Source of the DNA: an uncultured Elusimicrobium sp.
Lineage (GTDB): Bacteria > Elusimicrobiota > Elusimicrobia > Elusimicrobiales > Elusimicrobiaceae
Assembly (NCBI GenBank): GCA_937891135.1
Contig: CALAFB010000048.1
Location: forward strand, 35,784-99,783
Length of the DNA stretch: 64,000 nucleotides
Reading direction: 5' to 3'
Position 1 is the first letter of the stretch. The number at the start of each line of letters is the position of its first letter. The position numbers and the translations under genes are program-made. Below, piece after piece: positions 30,108-39,325 of the stretch. The notes beneath the pieces are model-generated. The model searched no databases, was not told where the DNA came from, and worked only from the letters and a program-made list of their open reading frames with translations.

Positions 30108-31357
30108 TAGAAAAAACATATATTTCCGCTGTTCCGTTGGAAAATTTGCGCGAATGGGATAAAAACTATCGTTCCATTACGCCGCAAGCACTTGCACACC
30201 TAAAAAATAAAATCACAGAAATCGGCGTTTTTAAGCCGCTTTTGGCTATTCGTGGCACAGAGCCCGGAACGTATCAAATCATTGGCGGTAATCAGCGTTT
30301 GCGCGCATATCGTGAATTAGGATACAAAACAGCCGATATCGTATTTTACCCGAATTTAACAGACAAACAAATCATCGCCAAAATAGCACTTGCAGATAAT
30401 CAATCTGACGGTTTTACAGAGCCGGAAAAATTATTAGAAATGTGCCAAGATGCTGAACTTAAGCTCGATGATTTGCAGGATTTTGAATTAGCAGACGAGA
30501 AACTTACTCTTGCGGATATTTTCCCTGAACAAGAAGTATCCTCCGCGGTTGATGACAGCGCCCCCGAATTGGCAGAAGGGATACCCTTTGCCCGTCCGGG
30601 GGATGTTTTTTGCCTAGGCCGGCATCGTCTTATTTGCGGCGATTCAACAAAAGCCGAAACTTTGGCCCAATTGATGGGCGACGATCAAGCCGATTTATTA
30701 CTTACAGATCCACCGTATAATGTCGATTACGAAGGGGCAAATGGCAAAAAAATCAGCAATGACAAGATGAGTCCGGCAGAATTTGCCGAGTTTTTGCGTA
30801 GAGCGGCGAATGCGTCAACCGTTTGTTTGAAACAGGGGGCGGCTTTTTATGTGTTTTATGCCGACAAAGAAAGTATTAGTTTCCGTCATGCATTGGAAAA
30901 TGCCGGTTTAAGTGTCCGGCAATGTTTGATTTGGGCCAAAAATCACTTTGTTATTGGGCGGCAGGATTACCAATGGAAGCACGAGCCGTGTCTTTACGGT
31001 TGGAAAGATGGCGCGCCCCATTATTTTGCGGACGATCGTTCGCAATGCACCGTTTTAGAATACCCAAAACCGCAACGCTCCGATGAACATCCCACGATGA
31101 AGCCCGTAGCGCTTGTAGCGCAACTTATCAAAAATAGCACCCAAGAAGGGCAAATCGTGTTGGATCCGTTTGGCGGTAGCGGAAGTACATTGTTAGCGTG
31201 CGAATTAACCGGTCGCACATGCAGAACTGTGGAACTTGATGCGAAGTATTGTGATGTTATTTTGAAACGGTTTGTTTTGCTTAATAATTCGACAGAAATC
31301 AACTTAATACGCGAAGGAAAAACTACGAAAATTAACCGGGAGGATTTGAATGGCTAA
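30104..31357 (+). CDS. ParB-nuclease-domain / DNA methyltransferase fusion
   Basis: A 417-residue two-domain phage protein. Residues about 1-120 form a ParB/sulfiredoxin-like domain (LREWDKNYRSI, IGGNQRLRAYRELG). Residues about 170-400 form an amino-methyltransferase with DPPY (LLTDPPYNVDYEG) before the SAM motif (LDPFGGSGSTLLACE), the beta-class order. Such fusions commonly open phage packaging operons and modify DNA at adenine N6 or cytosine N4. The start is GTG at 30104, seven bases after GGGAG. The stop overlaps the small-terminase-like gene. Confidence 0.88.
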   Translation: MLEKTYISAVPLENLREWDKNYRSITPQALAHLKNKITEIGVFKPLLAIRGTEPGTYQIIGGNQRLRAYRELGYKTADIVFYPNLTDKQIIAKIALADNQSDGFTEPEKLLEMCQDAELKLDDLQDFELADEKLTLADIFPEQEVSSAVDDSAPELAEGIPFARPGDVFCLGRHRLICGDSTKAETLAQLMGDDQADLLLTDPPYNVDYEGANGKKISNDKMSPAEFAEFLRRAANASTVCLKQGAAFYVFYADKESISFRHALENAGLSVRQCLIWAKNHFVIGRQDYQWKHEPCLYGWKDGAPHYFADDRSQCTVLEYPKPQRSDEHPTMKPVALVAQLIKNSTQEGQIVLDPFGGSGSTLLACELTGRTCRTVELDAKYCDVILKRFVLLNNSTEINLIREGKTTKINREDLNG

Positions 31358-31787
31358 AATCAAACAAAACCCCGGTAATGGTGGTGTATTCCCGCCTTTG
31401 GAACATCGTTTTTCAAAGGATAATCAGCCCTCTGCGCAAGCAAAAAGCGAAGGGCGTTTGCGTTGGTCATCGCGTAAGCGGCTGATTGATGATATGTATG
31501 CGGAACTGATAGGAAAAGTACATTTTACAAACGGAAACGAAATGCCGGCCCTACAGGCGATGATTAAGAAACTGCAAAATTTCTTGCTTGGCAGTAAGAG
31601 CGAGAATTTAACCGCAAAACAGGCCGATATTTTGCTTAAAGTTTTAGATTTGCTCATCCCGAAAGAGAACAAAATGGATTTGAAAGTAAAAAACACTACC
31701 ATTTCGCAAGCCGACTTAATGGCTATTATGACGGAGCGCATAAACAATGCTAAACGAAAACGAAATGCGCCGAGAAATCCAAAGTGA
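31350..31787 (+). CDS. probable terminase small subunit (DUF5681-like N-terminus)
   Basis: A 145-residue basic protein directly before the large terminase. The N-terminus HRFSKDNQPSAQAKSEGRLRWSSRKR resembles the 'F.KGQSGNP.GR' DUF5681 region often found in this slot. The rest is helical with a basic tail (NAKRKRNAPRNPK). GGAGG lies before the ATG; the end overlaps terL by 41 bases. Called from position and the N-terminal pattern. Confidence 0.6.
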   Translation: MAKIKQNPGNGGVFPPLEHRFSKDNQPSAQAKSEGRLRWSSRKRLIDDMYAELIGKVHFTNGNEMPALQAMIKKLQNFLLGSKSENLTAKQADILLKVLDLLIPKENKMDLKVKNTTISQADLMAIMTERINNAKRKRNAPRNPK

Positions 31788-33105
31788 TTTCTATACGTTT
31801 TACCGATATGTCGGCGGGGTTGAGCAAAAAACAAATTGGTGGGTGAGAAGTTTTTGTGATTTTTTGCAGTACAAGGTGTATTGGTCTTTCTTAAATGGAA
31901 AAATGCCGGTGGCCACAATAGAGGCCCCCGTACAGCATGGCAAAAGCCGGATCATGCGGCATTTTTTATGTTGGCTTGTGGGATTGCACCCGGACTTGCG
32001 GTTCAACTACTACACAGCGTCAGACAAACTGCTTAATGAAACATCTATGGCTGTGCGTTTTATTTTGCAATCAGAAAGGTATCAAGCGGTTTTCGGTGCG
32101 CGTATAGGTTGGAGCCACGAGAATGTGGAAACATTGGTCATTAGTGCTGATGGAAAGAAATTCGGTCAGGTTGATTTTCGTTTGATGGGGGCCGGAAACA
32201 TTGGACACCCATCACATGTGTCTATCATTGATGACCCGTACCGCAACAAAGAAGAGGCATATTCCCCGACTATGCGTGAGAAGATATTGGGCCGTTACAG
32301 GGAAGATATTATTTCGCGCCGGCAGACACCTAGCATGGTTATTGTGATTCATAGTAGGTGGCATGTTGATGATTTGATAGGGCAACTTAAAAAAAAGGGT
32401 GGCGTGCTCTCTTTTTCGTACCCGGCTGTATTGCCAAATGGGGAAGCGTTATTCCCGGAGCTACGTCCACTGTCGTTTTTGAAAGAACAGAAGGAACAGA
32501 TTGGACCATTTGGATGGGCCTCTTTGTATCAGCAAAGCCCGGTAATTGCCGGTGGGAATGTTCTTAAAGAGGAGTGGTTTAGGACGTATAGTGAGTTGCC
32601 GGCCACACCAAGTCGCGTAGTAATTGTGGCAGATACGGCTCAAAAGACAGGGCAAGGTAACGATTATACGGTATTTCAAGCGTGGGGCGATGTGTTTGGA
32701 AACGCCTATTTGCTTGAACAAGTGCGAGGAAAGTTCGAGGCCCCCGAACTATTAGCAACCGCACGAGCGTTTTTTGAAAAGATTAGGGCCACTTATGGAA
32801 CGGTAGGCGCGTTTTGCATAGAGGATAAAGTGAGCGGAACCGGACTCATTCAGCAACTCATCCGGGAAAATTTACCAATTATCCCCATGCAAAGACAAAA
32901 GGACAAATTTTCGCGTGTGTTGGATGTCGTTCCGTTTATAGCCGCCGGAAAGGTATTTATTCCCGAACAGGGAATGGGCGAACTGATAGAAGAGTGTATC
33001 GCGTTCCGGCAAGATATGAAACATCCACATGATGACCAAGTGGATTGTTTGACGGACGGAATAAATGAAATTTTAAACAATGCAGGGCCAAGCGTTGTGT
33101 TTTGA
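31747..33105 (+). CDS. terL: terminase large subunit
   Basis: A 452-residue packaging motor. ATPase: Walker A variant APVQHGKS and Walker B VSIIDDP. Nuclease: VVIVADTAQKTGQGNDYT with the catalytic Asp, FCIEDKVSG, and the final acidic HDDQVDCLTD. It cuts concatemeric DNA and pumps it into the prohead at the portal. GGAGCG lies eight bases before the ATG. Gene order with portal, protease and capsid is canonical for HK97-type phages. Confidence 0.92.
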   Translation: MLNENEMRREIQSDFYTFYRYVGGVEQKTNWWVRSFCDFLQYKVYWSFLNGKMPVATIEAPVQHGKSRIMRHFLCWLVGLHPDLRFNYYTASDKLLNETSMAVRFILQSERYQAVFGARIGWSHENVETLVISADGKKFGQVDFRLMGAGNIGHPSHVSIIDDPYRNKEEAYSPTMREKILGRYREDIISRRQTPSMVIVIHSRWHVDDLIGQLKKKGGVLSFSYPAVLPNGEALFPELRPLSFLKEQKEQIGPFGWASLYQQSPVIAGGNVLKEEWFRTYSELPATPSRVVIVADTAQKTGQGNDYTVFQAWGDVFGNAYLLEQVRGKFEAPELLATARAFFEKIRATYGTVGAFCIEDKVSGTGLIQQLIRENLPIIPMQRQKDKFSRVLDVVPFIAAGKVFIPEQGMGELIEECIAFRQDMKHPHDDQVDCLTDGINEILNNAGPSVVF

Positions 33106-33115
33106 CAGGAGCGTT

Positions 33116-35068
33116 ATGTTTGAATGGATCAAGGGATTATTTAAGAAATCAGCAAGTGCAAGTAATGAAAATGAAATGGTATGGCAACCCGGGATTATTC
33201 CCGGCGTGCAGATAGGAACCGCATTCTCTGAAATTCCGGAAGTAAACCAAAGCGTACTATTTATTGCCCAAAATGCTACTCAAGCGGAGCTTGGGTTTTT
33301 CGCTTTTAAAGACAATGCAGAATTGTACCGCGACAATGCTACTGTTCGTCCGGTGGCCGATTTACTCGCCAAACCAAATCCAAATATGGACTTAAACACG
33401 TTCTTGGAATTTGTTTATGGCTATTTGGCCTATGAACGCGAGGTTTTTATTTTGAAAGTAAAATCGCGGGGGCAAATTGCCGGCACGCGCAATATTCCGG
33501 CTCAATTGTGGCCGATTAACCCCGAAAAAGTAAGCGTGGCCGCATATTCAAACGAGCAGGTTACACAATGGTCTATTTCCGGTATTGGTATTGTTTCCGC
33601 CGAAGATGTTATTCATATTCGCTCATTTAACCCTAGTGACAATTTCCGCTCCGTTTCGCCGTTAAAACCGTTAGAAGAGTTATTAAAAGCGAATAAGGCC
33701 GCCATGAAGAGTAACCGTCATTATTATGAAAACGATTCGCAAGCCCCGTTTGTGATTGCTACTGACCAAAATATGACACCTGAGCAATTAAAAAAAGCGC
33801 AAGAAACGTGGAATGCGGGGCACAAAGGCCCTGAAAATAAGGGTAAAACCGGCTTTTTGTCGGGTGGGTTAAAACCGCATGCCTTAAATATCGGTAGCGG
33901 GACAAAAGATTTTGTTGAAAACTCTAAAAACACAAGTGAGCGCATTTTGTCCGGCTTTGGCATGCAAAAATCGCTACTCAACTTTACGGACACAACAAAT
34001 TACGCGACTTATATGGGGCAATTGCGTACATTTTGGCAGAATACGATTCGCCCTATGGTTCGCAAGGTAGAAAACGCTTTAAACGCCGAAATCGTGCGCC
34101 CTTACAGCACGGATTTTGAACTTCGGTTTAAGTATGACAATGTAGAGGCATTTCAGGCCGATTTTGGCGAAAAAGTATCTATTGCCAAAGAATTAGTTTC
34201 TATGGGTTTTCCTCTTAATGCGGTATCCGATCGCTTGAACTTGGGCTTTGAGCCGGTTCCTTGGGGGGATGATTGGTGGATTAATTTTGGACTTGTTCCG
34301 GCGAGCGATTATGATAGCGCCGAAAGCGCGGAAGATGCGTCAAAATCATTTTTCAAAGCAAGTGCCGAGGAAAGAAAGGAAATTGTATGGAAACGCTTTG
34401 ATAAAGAACAGATACGCGCCGAACGATTACTTTCCCAAAAGATAGGGCGTTTCTTTATGGAGCAAGGAAGTCGGCTCAAACGCGCCGCAAAAAATGGCGA
34501 ACTCGGTTCTTTTGATTGGGAAAAAGAAAATAAATCGCTTGAAAAAATGCTTTTTCCGGCAATTGCGGATTCCGTCAAAATCGGCATAGAAAACGGAAGA
34601 AAACAGCTAGAAAAACAAAGCAAAGCCGGAGTAGAGGAAGAAGCAGAACGCCGCTATTTGGGAAGAGTGGCAAGCCGAATTTTAAGAATAAACAACACTA
34701 CTCGCACCAAGTGTGAGGAAGTGCTAACACAAGGACTTACAGAGGGTAAATCAAATGAAGAAATTGCTGAGTTATTAGCCACCGACGTTTTGGGTGGTTT
34801 TAAGACACGTGCCCGGAACATTGCGCGAACAGAAAGCACCGGCGCGCTAAATGGCGGCACGAATGAATATTTTGCCGAGGTCGGCGCAAAAAAAACGTGG
34901 CTCTCGGCCCGCGATAGCGAGGTGCGCGATGCACACGCGGAACTTGACGGCGAGACAGTAGATGCGAACGAAGTATTTTCTAATGGTCTTGCTTTCCCCG
35001 GAGACCCAAATGCGACAGAACCCGGGCAGATATGTAATTGCCGGTGTACGATTATGGCAAGTTTATAG
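33116..35068 (+). CDS. portal protein fused to MuF-like head morphogenesis domain
   Basis: A 650-residue fusion. Residues about 1-410 are an HK97/lambda-type portal (GFFAFKDN, VRPVADLLAKPNP, PLKPLEELLKANKAAMKSN, ILSGFGMQKSLLNF). After a Glu/Lys helical linker, residues about 480-650 are a Mu gpF-like domain ending IARTESTGALNGGTNEYF, WLSARDSEVRDAHAELDGE and GQICNCRCTI. Usually these are separate adjacent genes. The ATG at 33116 follows AGGAG; the earlier in-frame start overlaps terL without a ribosome site. Confidence 0.88.
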   Translation: MFEWIKGLFKKSASASNENEMVWQPGIIPGVQIGTAFSEIPEVNQSVLFIAQNATQAELGFFAFKDNAELYRDNATVRPVADLLAKPNPNMDLNTFLEFVYGYLAYEREVFILKVKSRGQIAGTRNIPAQLWPINPEKVSVAAYSNEQVTQWSISGIGIVSAEDVIHIRSFNPSDNFRSVSPLKPLEELLKANKAAMKSNRHYYENDSQAPFVIATDQNMTPEQLKKAQETWNAGHKGPENKGKTGFLSGGLKPHALNIGSGTKDFVENSKNTSERILSGFGMQKSLLNFTDTTNYATYMGQLRTFWQNTIRPMVRKVENALNAEIVRPYSTDFELRFKYDNVEAFQADFGEKVSIAKELVSMGFPLNAVSDRLNLGFEPVPWGDDWWINFGLVPASDYDSAESAEDASKSFFKASAEERKEIVWKRFDKEQIRAERLLSQKIGRFFMEQGSRLKRAAKNGELGSFDWEKENKSLEKMLFPAIADSVKIGIENGRKQLEKQSKAGVEEEAERRYLGRVASRILRINNTTRTKCEEVLTQGLTEGKSNEEIAELLATDVLGGFKTRARNIARTESTGALNGGTNEYFAEVGAKKTWLSARDSEVRDAHAELDGETVDANEVFSNGLAFPGDPNATEPGQICNCRCTIMASL

Positions 35069-35076
35069 GAGTGTTT

Positions 35077-35694
35077 ATGGAAAAGACATTTAATTTTGAC
35101 ATGACCGTTAAGCAAGTAACGGATAACGAACAGGAAAAAAGCATTGTTGCTGTTTTTTCGTGTTCCAAAAAAGACCGCGCCGGCGATGTATTACCGCCGG
35201 AAGTATTGTTGGAAGGCGCAGAGAACTTTAAGAAAAACCCCGTTCTTTTAGATAGCCACAACCATTTCGGAGTGGAAAACATCCTTGGTAAAATCTCGGA
35301 TTTGAAAGCGCAAAACGGCGAGTTCTTTGGCAAAGTAACTTATTTTGCCGGGAAAGGCAATCAGGCCGCCGACTGGGCGTTTAAGCTTGCGAAGGAAGGC
35401 ATTGCCGCGTTTAGCGTTGGGTTTAGGGCCTTAGAATACGAATACATCAAAGAAGAAGGCGCAAAAGGGGAAATATTTATTACCGGACTCAAGTTTAAAA
35501 AAGTGGAACTGTTAGAAATTTCACAAGTTTCCGTTCCATGCAATCCGGCGGCCCTAAAAAAGATTTTTTGCTCAGAGAGTACAGCGGTTCCGGCGGCACC
35601 CGTGCCTAATGCCGAAAATACTGTGAAAAAAGATGAGCAGGAAAAAGAAACCATAGCCAAAGCATTTACGGATGCCTTGGCTGAAATTAAGTGA
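35077..35694 (+). CDS. HK97-type prohead protease
   Basis: A 205-residue serine protease of the S78 family that cleaves capsid scaffold segments during maturation. His in LLDSHNHFGVENILGK and Ser in GIAAFSVGFRALEYEY are the expected catalytic pair, and LLEISQVSVPCNPAA is the conserved C-terminal motif. The start after AGGAG at 35077 is preferred to an upstream one inside the portal gene. It lies between portal and capsid, as usual. Confidence 0.88.
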   Translation: MEKTFNFDMTVKQVTDNEQEKSIVAVFSCSKKDRAGDVLPPEVLLEGAENFKKNPVLLDSHNHFGVENILGKISDLKAQNGEFFGKVTYFAGKGNQAADWAFKLAKEGIAAFSVGFRALEYEYIKEEGAKGEIFITGLKFKKVELLEISQVSVPCNPAALKKIFCSESTAVPAAPVPNAENTVKKDEQEKETIAKAFTDALAEIK

Positions 35695-35702
35695 GGTTAA
35701 AG

Positions 35703-36992
35703 ATGACTCCAGAAGAAATCAAAAACTTGGCGAAAGCCGTGTTTGAAGAAGGCGCGAAAGGCATTGAAAAAAAAGTTGCCGAAAAAGGTGCCGCAAATGC
35801 TGAGCAGTTAAAAGCCGCTAATGATAAAATTGCAGAATTAACTGAAAAGGTCAGCAAATTGGAATCCGCCCCCGTTGGTGGCGTTTCCGTTACTAAACAC
35901 AATTTCGGCACGTTCCATGATGTGAACGTGAATGAAGTTGTCGAACATGTGCGTTCTAAAGGGATGTTTTGCGACAAGTCCATTGCTGAAGAAGAAAACC
36001 GCGAAAATGCGGCCTTATTCGCCAAATGGGCCATTGCTCTGCAGAAGTCCCTTACCTCGCGCGATATGACCGCTTATCGCGAATTTTGCAAAGCGGCCAA
36101 CGTGGAAGGCACCGATGCAAACGGTGGGTATATTGTCCCTTCTATTTTGATGCCTGAAATTATCAAAGCCATCCGCAATAATAGTTTCGCGTTGCGTGAA
36201 TGTACGGTTCTTACGATGAGCGCGCCGGAAATCAAATTCCCGGCTGAAAACGCGCTTGTTTCTGCGGCATTCGTTGATGAAAACTCTGCCGCAACCGCTA
36301 GCAACCCGACTTTCTCTCAAGTGTCTATTAAGGCCAAGAAAGCAGTCGCCCTTACGGACGGTGTGTCTAGCGAATTACTGCAAGACAGCGTTGTTGCGTT
36401 CGTTGGCATTTTAGTAGACCAAATGAACTATGCTCTGTCTCAGTTGATTGATGACACGGTTTTGAATGGTATTTCCGGCAACACGACCGATTTCCAAGGG
36501 TTGCTTGTCGGCGCTACTGCCATTCAAAACGTGCAGTTAGCACAAACCAAAGTAATGACGGATATCGGCTATGATAATATTGCCGATTTGGTGGGCAAAT
36601 TGGACCCCTCGGATGCGGTTCGCGCCAAATTCTGTCTGTCTAACTACGAACTGACCATTTTACGCAAAGTAAAAGCGTCCGGTTCGGGTTTGCCGTTGTT
36701 TGCTGATGCTGTTAAAGGCGATGCCCCGACTATTTTGGGCAAACCCTATTTCATCAGCGAAAAAATGCCTGGTTCTAGCGATGCATCTACTGCCGCTAAA
36801 AATGTACTTGTTTTCGGCGATTGGAAACAGTATTACCTCGGCATTATGCCCGGTTCCCTCGCAATTGAGGCCGATCCGTACACCAACTTCAATAAAGACA
36901 CGGTACGCTTCCGCATGAAACTGCGTGTAGGTGGTAACCCTGTCCGCAAGTCGGCGTTTGCGGTACTCAAAACCGGTGCGGCGGCGAACTAA
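35703..36992 (+). CDS. HK97-fold major capsid protein
   Basis: A 429-residue major capsid protein. The N-terminal about 60 residues form a coiled coil (LKAANDKIAELTEKVSKLE), the delta domain expected to be removed by the protease upstream. The mature part has the family pattern GGYIVPSILMPEIIKAIRNNS, VPA-like strand regions and the C-terminal VLKTG. The ATG at 35703, after GAGG, is preferred to a GTG four codons earlier that overlaps that site. A terminator follows. Confidence 0.9.
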   Translation: MTPEEIKNLAKAVFEEGAKGIEKKVAEKGAANAEQLKAANDKIAELTEKVSKLESAPVGGVSVTKHNFGTFHDVNVNEVVEHVRSKGMFCDKSIAEEENRENAALFAKWAIALQKSLTSRDMTAYREFCKAANVEGTDANGGYIVPSILMPEIIKAIRNNSFALRECTVLTMSAPEIKFPAENALVSAAFVDENSAATASNPTFSQVSIKAKKAVALTDGVSSELLQDSVVAFVGILVDQMNYALSQLIDDTVLNGISGNTTDFQGLLVGATAIQNVQLAQTKVMTDIGYDNIADLVGKLDPSDAVRAKFCLSNYELTILRKVKASGSGLPLFADAVKGDAPTILGKPYFISEKMPGSSDASTAAKNVLVFGDWKQYYLGIMPGSLAIEADPYTNFNKDTVRFRMKLRVGGNPVRKSAFAVLKTGAAAN

Positions 36993-37004
36993 GTTCAATG
37001 TTAT

Positions 37005-37026
37005 AACCCCCGGTTTCCCGGGGGTT
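37005..37026 (+). terminator. hairpin after the capsid gene
   Basis: AACCCCCGG-TTT-CCCGGGGGTT with a very short T-run; probably a partial terminator or processing site that sets high capsid expression. Confidence 0.6.
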
Positions 37027-37039
37027 TAGGGGTTAAACT

Positions 37040-37201
37040 ATGACGAAAAAACAAGAAAACAAACAGGAAAATAAACAAGAAAACAAATCAGTAAAACAGA
37101 TTGTTTGTGGGCATTGTTCTAATAAAATTGATGTTCAAAACATAAAATCCGGACAAAAAATAGCGTGTCCTCTTTGTAATCAAACAATAGAGGTCAAATA
37201 A
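37040..37201 (+). CDS. 53-residue zinc-ribbon protein with NKQE repeats
   Basis: A small protein with a repetitive start (QENKQENKQENK) followed by a two-CxxC ribbon (IVCGHCSNK ... IACPLCNQ). It fills the gap between capsid and connector genes and ends one base before the next ATG. It resembles Com-like zinc-ribbon regulators or a small structural factor; which is unknown. Confidence 0.6.
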   Translation: MTKKQENKQENKQENKSVKQIVCGHCSNKIDVQNIKSGQKIACPLCNQTIEVK

Positions 37202-37540
37202 ATGACTAATGGTGCGCTTGTAAAAAGTGAATCTGTGTTAGCGTTTTTGCCAAACGAAACCGATAAGGCGGGAACGGTTAACTGCGTTAATGCGTGTATT
37301 TTGTCTGCCCAAGCGCAAGCAGAAAGTTATTCCATGATTTCTTTTGCGGATTTTACAGCAGATAATGTGCCGCAAGACATCCGTACCGCAATTATTAAAT
37401 GGGCGCTTGCGGATTTTATTTCCAACCATACCAACACAAACTACGTGGAGGGGGAGGGAAATTATGCTGATAGGGCCTCTCGACTCGTAAAAGAGGCGAA
37501 GGAACTGTTGGAAAAATACAGGCCAATTGTTGCGTTATGA
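37202..37540 (+). CDS. head-tail connector (adaptor) protein
   Basis: A 112-residue helical protein (VPQDIRTAIIKWALADFISNHTNTN, SRLVKEAKELLEKYR) in the position of HK97 gp6-type adaptors, directly after the capsid. The call rests on position, size and helical content. It overlaps the next gene by four bases. Confidence 0.55.
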   Translation: MTNGALVKSESVLAFLPNETDKAGTVNCVNACILSAQAQAESYSMISFADFTADNVPQDIRTAIIKWALADFISNHTNTNYVEGEGNYADRASRLVKEAKELLEKYRPIVAL

Positions 37541-38121
37541 ATGTAGAATTTGACCCAAAACAACTTGCTGAGATAAAAGCACTTATGCAAAAAATAAGCA
37601 CTCTCAAGTCCCACGAGATAATTACTTCGTTTCAAAGGGCTTGTTTAGTGCTTGAAAATAGGGTCAAAGTAAATATAAGCGGAGAGGTGCTTAAAACAAG
37701 ATCGGGCCGCTTGCGTCAAAGTATAGGCACCATGGTAAGCGAAAAGGAAGGTATGCTTGCCGGCAATATTGGGAGTGGGCAAAGAACAGGAAAACCGGTT
37801 GTATATGCAAATATTTTGGAAACGGGTGGCGTAATACGCCCTGTAAAAAGGCAATGGCTAACTATCCCGACCGAATATGCAAAAGCACGATCGGGTGCCG
37901 GAAATATCAAGGCGCTTGAGATTAAACAGAGTTTCTTTGCCCGGAGCAAAAATGGGAATTTAATTTTATTTGACGGCGCACATAGGACACCAATACCTAT
38001 GTTTGTGCTTAAAAAACGGGTTAAAATACCCGCCAAGCATTACTTGACGATATCGGTTACGCAGGGACAACAAGAGGCGTATAACCAAATCGTAAGAGGA
38101 CTCTTGGAGGTTCTAAAATGA
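37537..38121 (+). CDS. HK97 gp10-like head-tail joining protein
   Basis: A 194-residue protein. LKTRSGRLRQSIGTMV and VYANILETGGVIRPV match the RTGRLR...YA..LE.G pattern of the gp10/minor tail completion family. The C-terminal portion PAKHYLTISV is also typical. It overlaps both neighbours by four bases in the connector run. Confidence 0.75.
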   Translation: MNVEFDPKQLAEIKALMQKISTLKSHEIITSFQRACLVLENRVKVNISGEVLKTRSGRLRQSIGTMVSEKEGMLAGNIGSGQRTGKPVVYANILETGGVIRPVKRQWLTIPTEYAKARSGAGNIKALEIKQSFFARSKNGNLILFDGAHRTPIPMFVLKKRVKIPAKHYLTISVTQGQQEAYNQIVRGLLEVLK

Positions 38122-38534
38122 GCGCTTTATCTTTGGCAAGTTTTAAGGATTTGCTTTTAAGTATTTTTACCGATCCGGAAGCGTTTAATTACGATGTGTC
38201 TGTTTTTGAAGGACTCAGGCAAAATATATCCGGTAAATTTACGCTCCAAATTTTCCCTACCAATCAACGTGAAACCACGCAAGCGGAAAATGTAGTTAGT
38301 GTGGTTGATACTTGGCAAATAGCCGGCGTTGTGAATACAAACGAAGAAAATGTTGTTTCAGATGTTATTCAGTTTTTGGGGGATGTAAAGTCCAACATAG
38401 ACAAATTGTCTTTTGATGAACGTGATTTTACATACGCAATTCTTCCGGATGCCCAAATATCTTATGAGGGGTATCCGTATGTTGTTTTTAATTTGCAGTT
38501 AGAAGTCAGTTACATTAGGAGGATTAACTCATGA
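38118..38534 (+). CDS. probable tail terminator/completion protein
   Basis: A 138-residue protein between gp10-like and major tail protein genes, the usual slot for gpU/gp17-type tail terminators. ISYEGYPYVVFNLQLEVSYIRRI at the C-terminus is the strand pattern seen in such proteins. No sharper motif; called by position. Confidence 0.5.
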   Translation: MSALSLASFKDLLLSIFTDPEAFNYDVSVFEGLRQNISGKFTLQIFPTNQRETTQAENVVSVVDTWQIAGVVNTNEENVVSDVIQFLGDVKSNIDKLSFDERDFTYAILPDAQISYEGYPYVVFNLQLEVSYIRRINS

Positions 38535-38974
38535 GTAGCAAAGCACGCGCCGGATTAGGCGTAAAACTAAAAGTCAACAATCAACTGGTTGGGGAACTTT
38601 CCAGTGTAGGCGGCATTGAACCGTCCACCGAAACCATTGACGTTTCTAACCACGATACCGAAGGTGGTTTTCGGGAATTTATCCCTTCAATCAGCGATGG
38701 CGGTGATTTTACGGTAGAAGGAAACTTTGTTGGCGGGGATGCCGGTCAAATTGCCATTCGCACCGCATTTTTCGCCAAGAGTACCGTTCCGGTAGAGATT
38801 ACTTTTCCGTTGGCCACCGGGGAAACTACCGCGGCTAAATGGGAAGCCAATTGCATGGTATCTTCTTTCCGTCAGGTAGGGGATGCGACGATTGATTCTC
38901 AACTGACTTTTGCCGCCACCTTTAAAATCTCCGGTAGACCCACGTTTACGGATGCGGTGTTGTCCAACCAATAG
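38531..38974 (+). CDS. major tail protein (tail tube)
   Basis: A 147-residue protein. GLGVKLKVNNQLVGELSSVGGIEPSTETIDVSNHDT is the standard opening of TP901/lambda-type tail tube proteins, with beta-rich continuation ending FKISGRPTF. It polymerises around the tape measure to form the tail tube. Followed by the two chaperone frames. Confidence 0.82.
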   Translation: MSSKARAGLGVKLKVNNQLVGELSSVGGIEPSTETIDVSNHDTEGGFREFIPSISDGGDFTVEGNFVGGDAGQIAIRTAFFAKSTVPVEITFPLATGETTAAKWEANCMVSSFRQVGDATIDSQLTFAATFKISGRPTFTDAVLSNQ

Positions 38975-38983
38975 AGGGTATTT

Positions 38984-39325
38984 ATGGCGCAGAAAACGGT
39001 CGTTTGTAAATTAGACGGCAAAGAATACACGCTCAAATTTAGCATGCGCGTACCGCTTTTATGGGAGCAGAGTACGGGCAAAAACTATTTTGAGGCGTTT
39101 GGAGTAGGGGCAAAACCCTCTCTCGTGGATATTTTGACGCTCGTTTGGGCGGCCTTCCGCAATGGCGGTTGTACGCTTACATTGGACGAATTGGCTGACA
39201 AACTCAATGATAAGGATTTGAATGATTTGTCATCCAAGATTATGAAGCTTGCGGAAGATAATTCCACCAAAGAACAAGGGGAAAAAGGCGGCTCTTCCCC
39301 TTTGGAACAAAAGCCCCAAAACTAG
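38984..39325 (+). CDS. tail assembly chaperone, G frame
   Basis: A 113-residue protein between tail tube and tape measure (KTVVCKLDGKEYTLKFSMRVPLLWEQSTGKNYFEAFG), the lambda G position. It helps tape measure and tube assembly and is not in the virion in lambda. Near its end the run GGGGAAAAAGG (39278-39288) is a possible slippery site into the -1 frame. Confidence 0.7.
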   Translation: MAQKTVVCKLDGKEYTLKFSMRVPLLWEQSTGKNYFEAFGVGAKPSLVDILTLVWAAFRNGGCTLTLDELADKLNDKDLNDLSSKIMKLAEDNSTKEQGEKGGSSPLEQKPQN

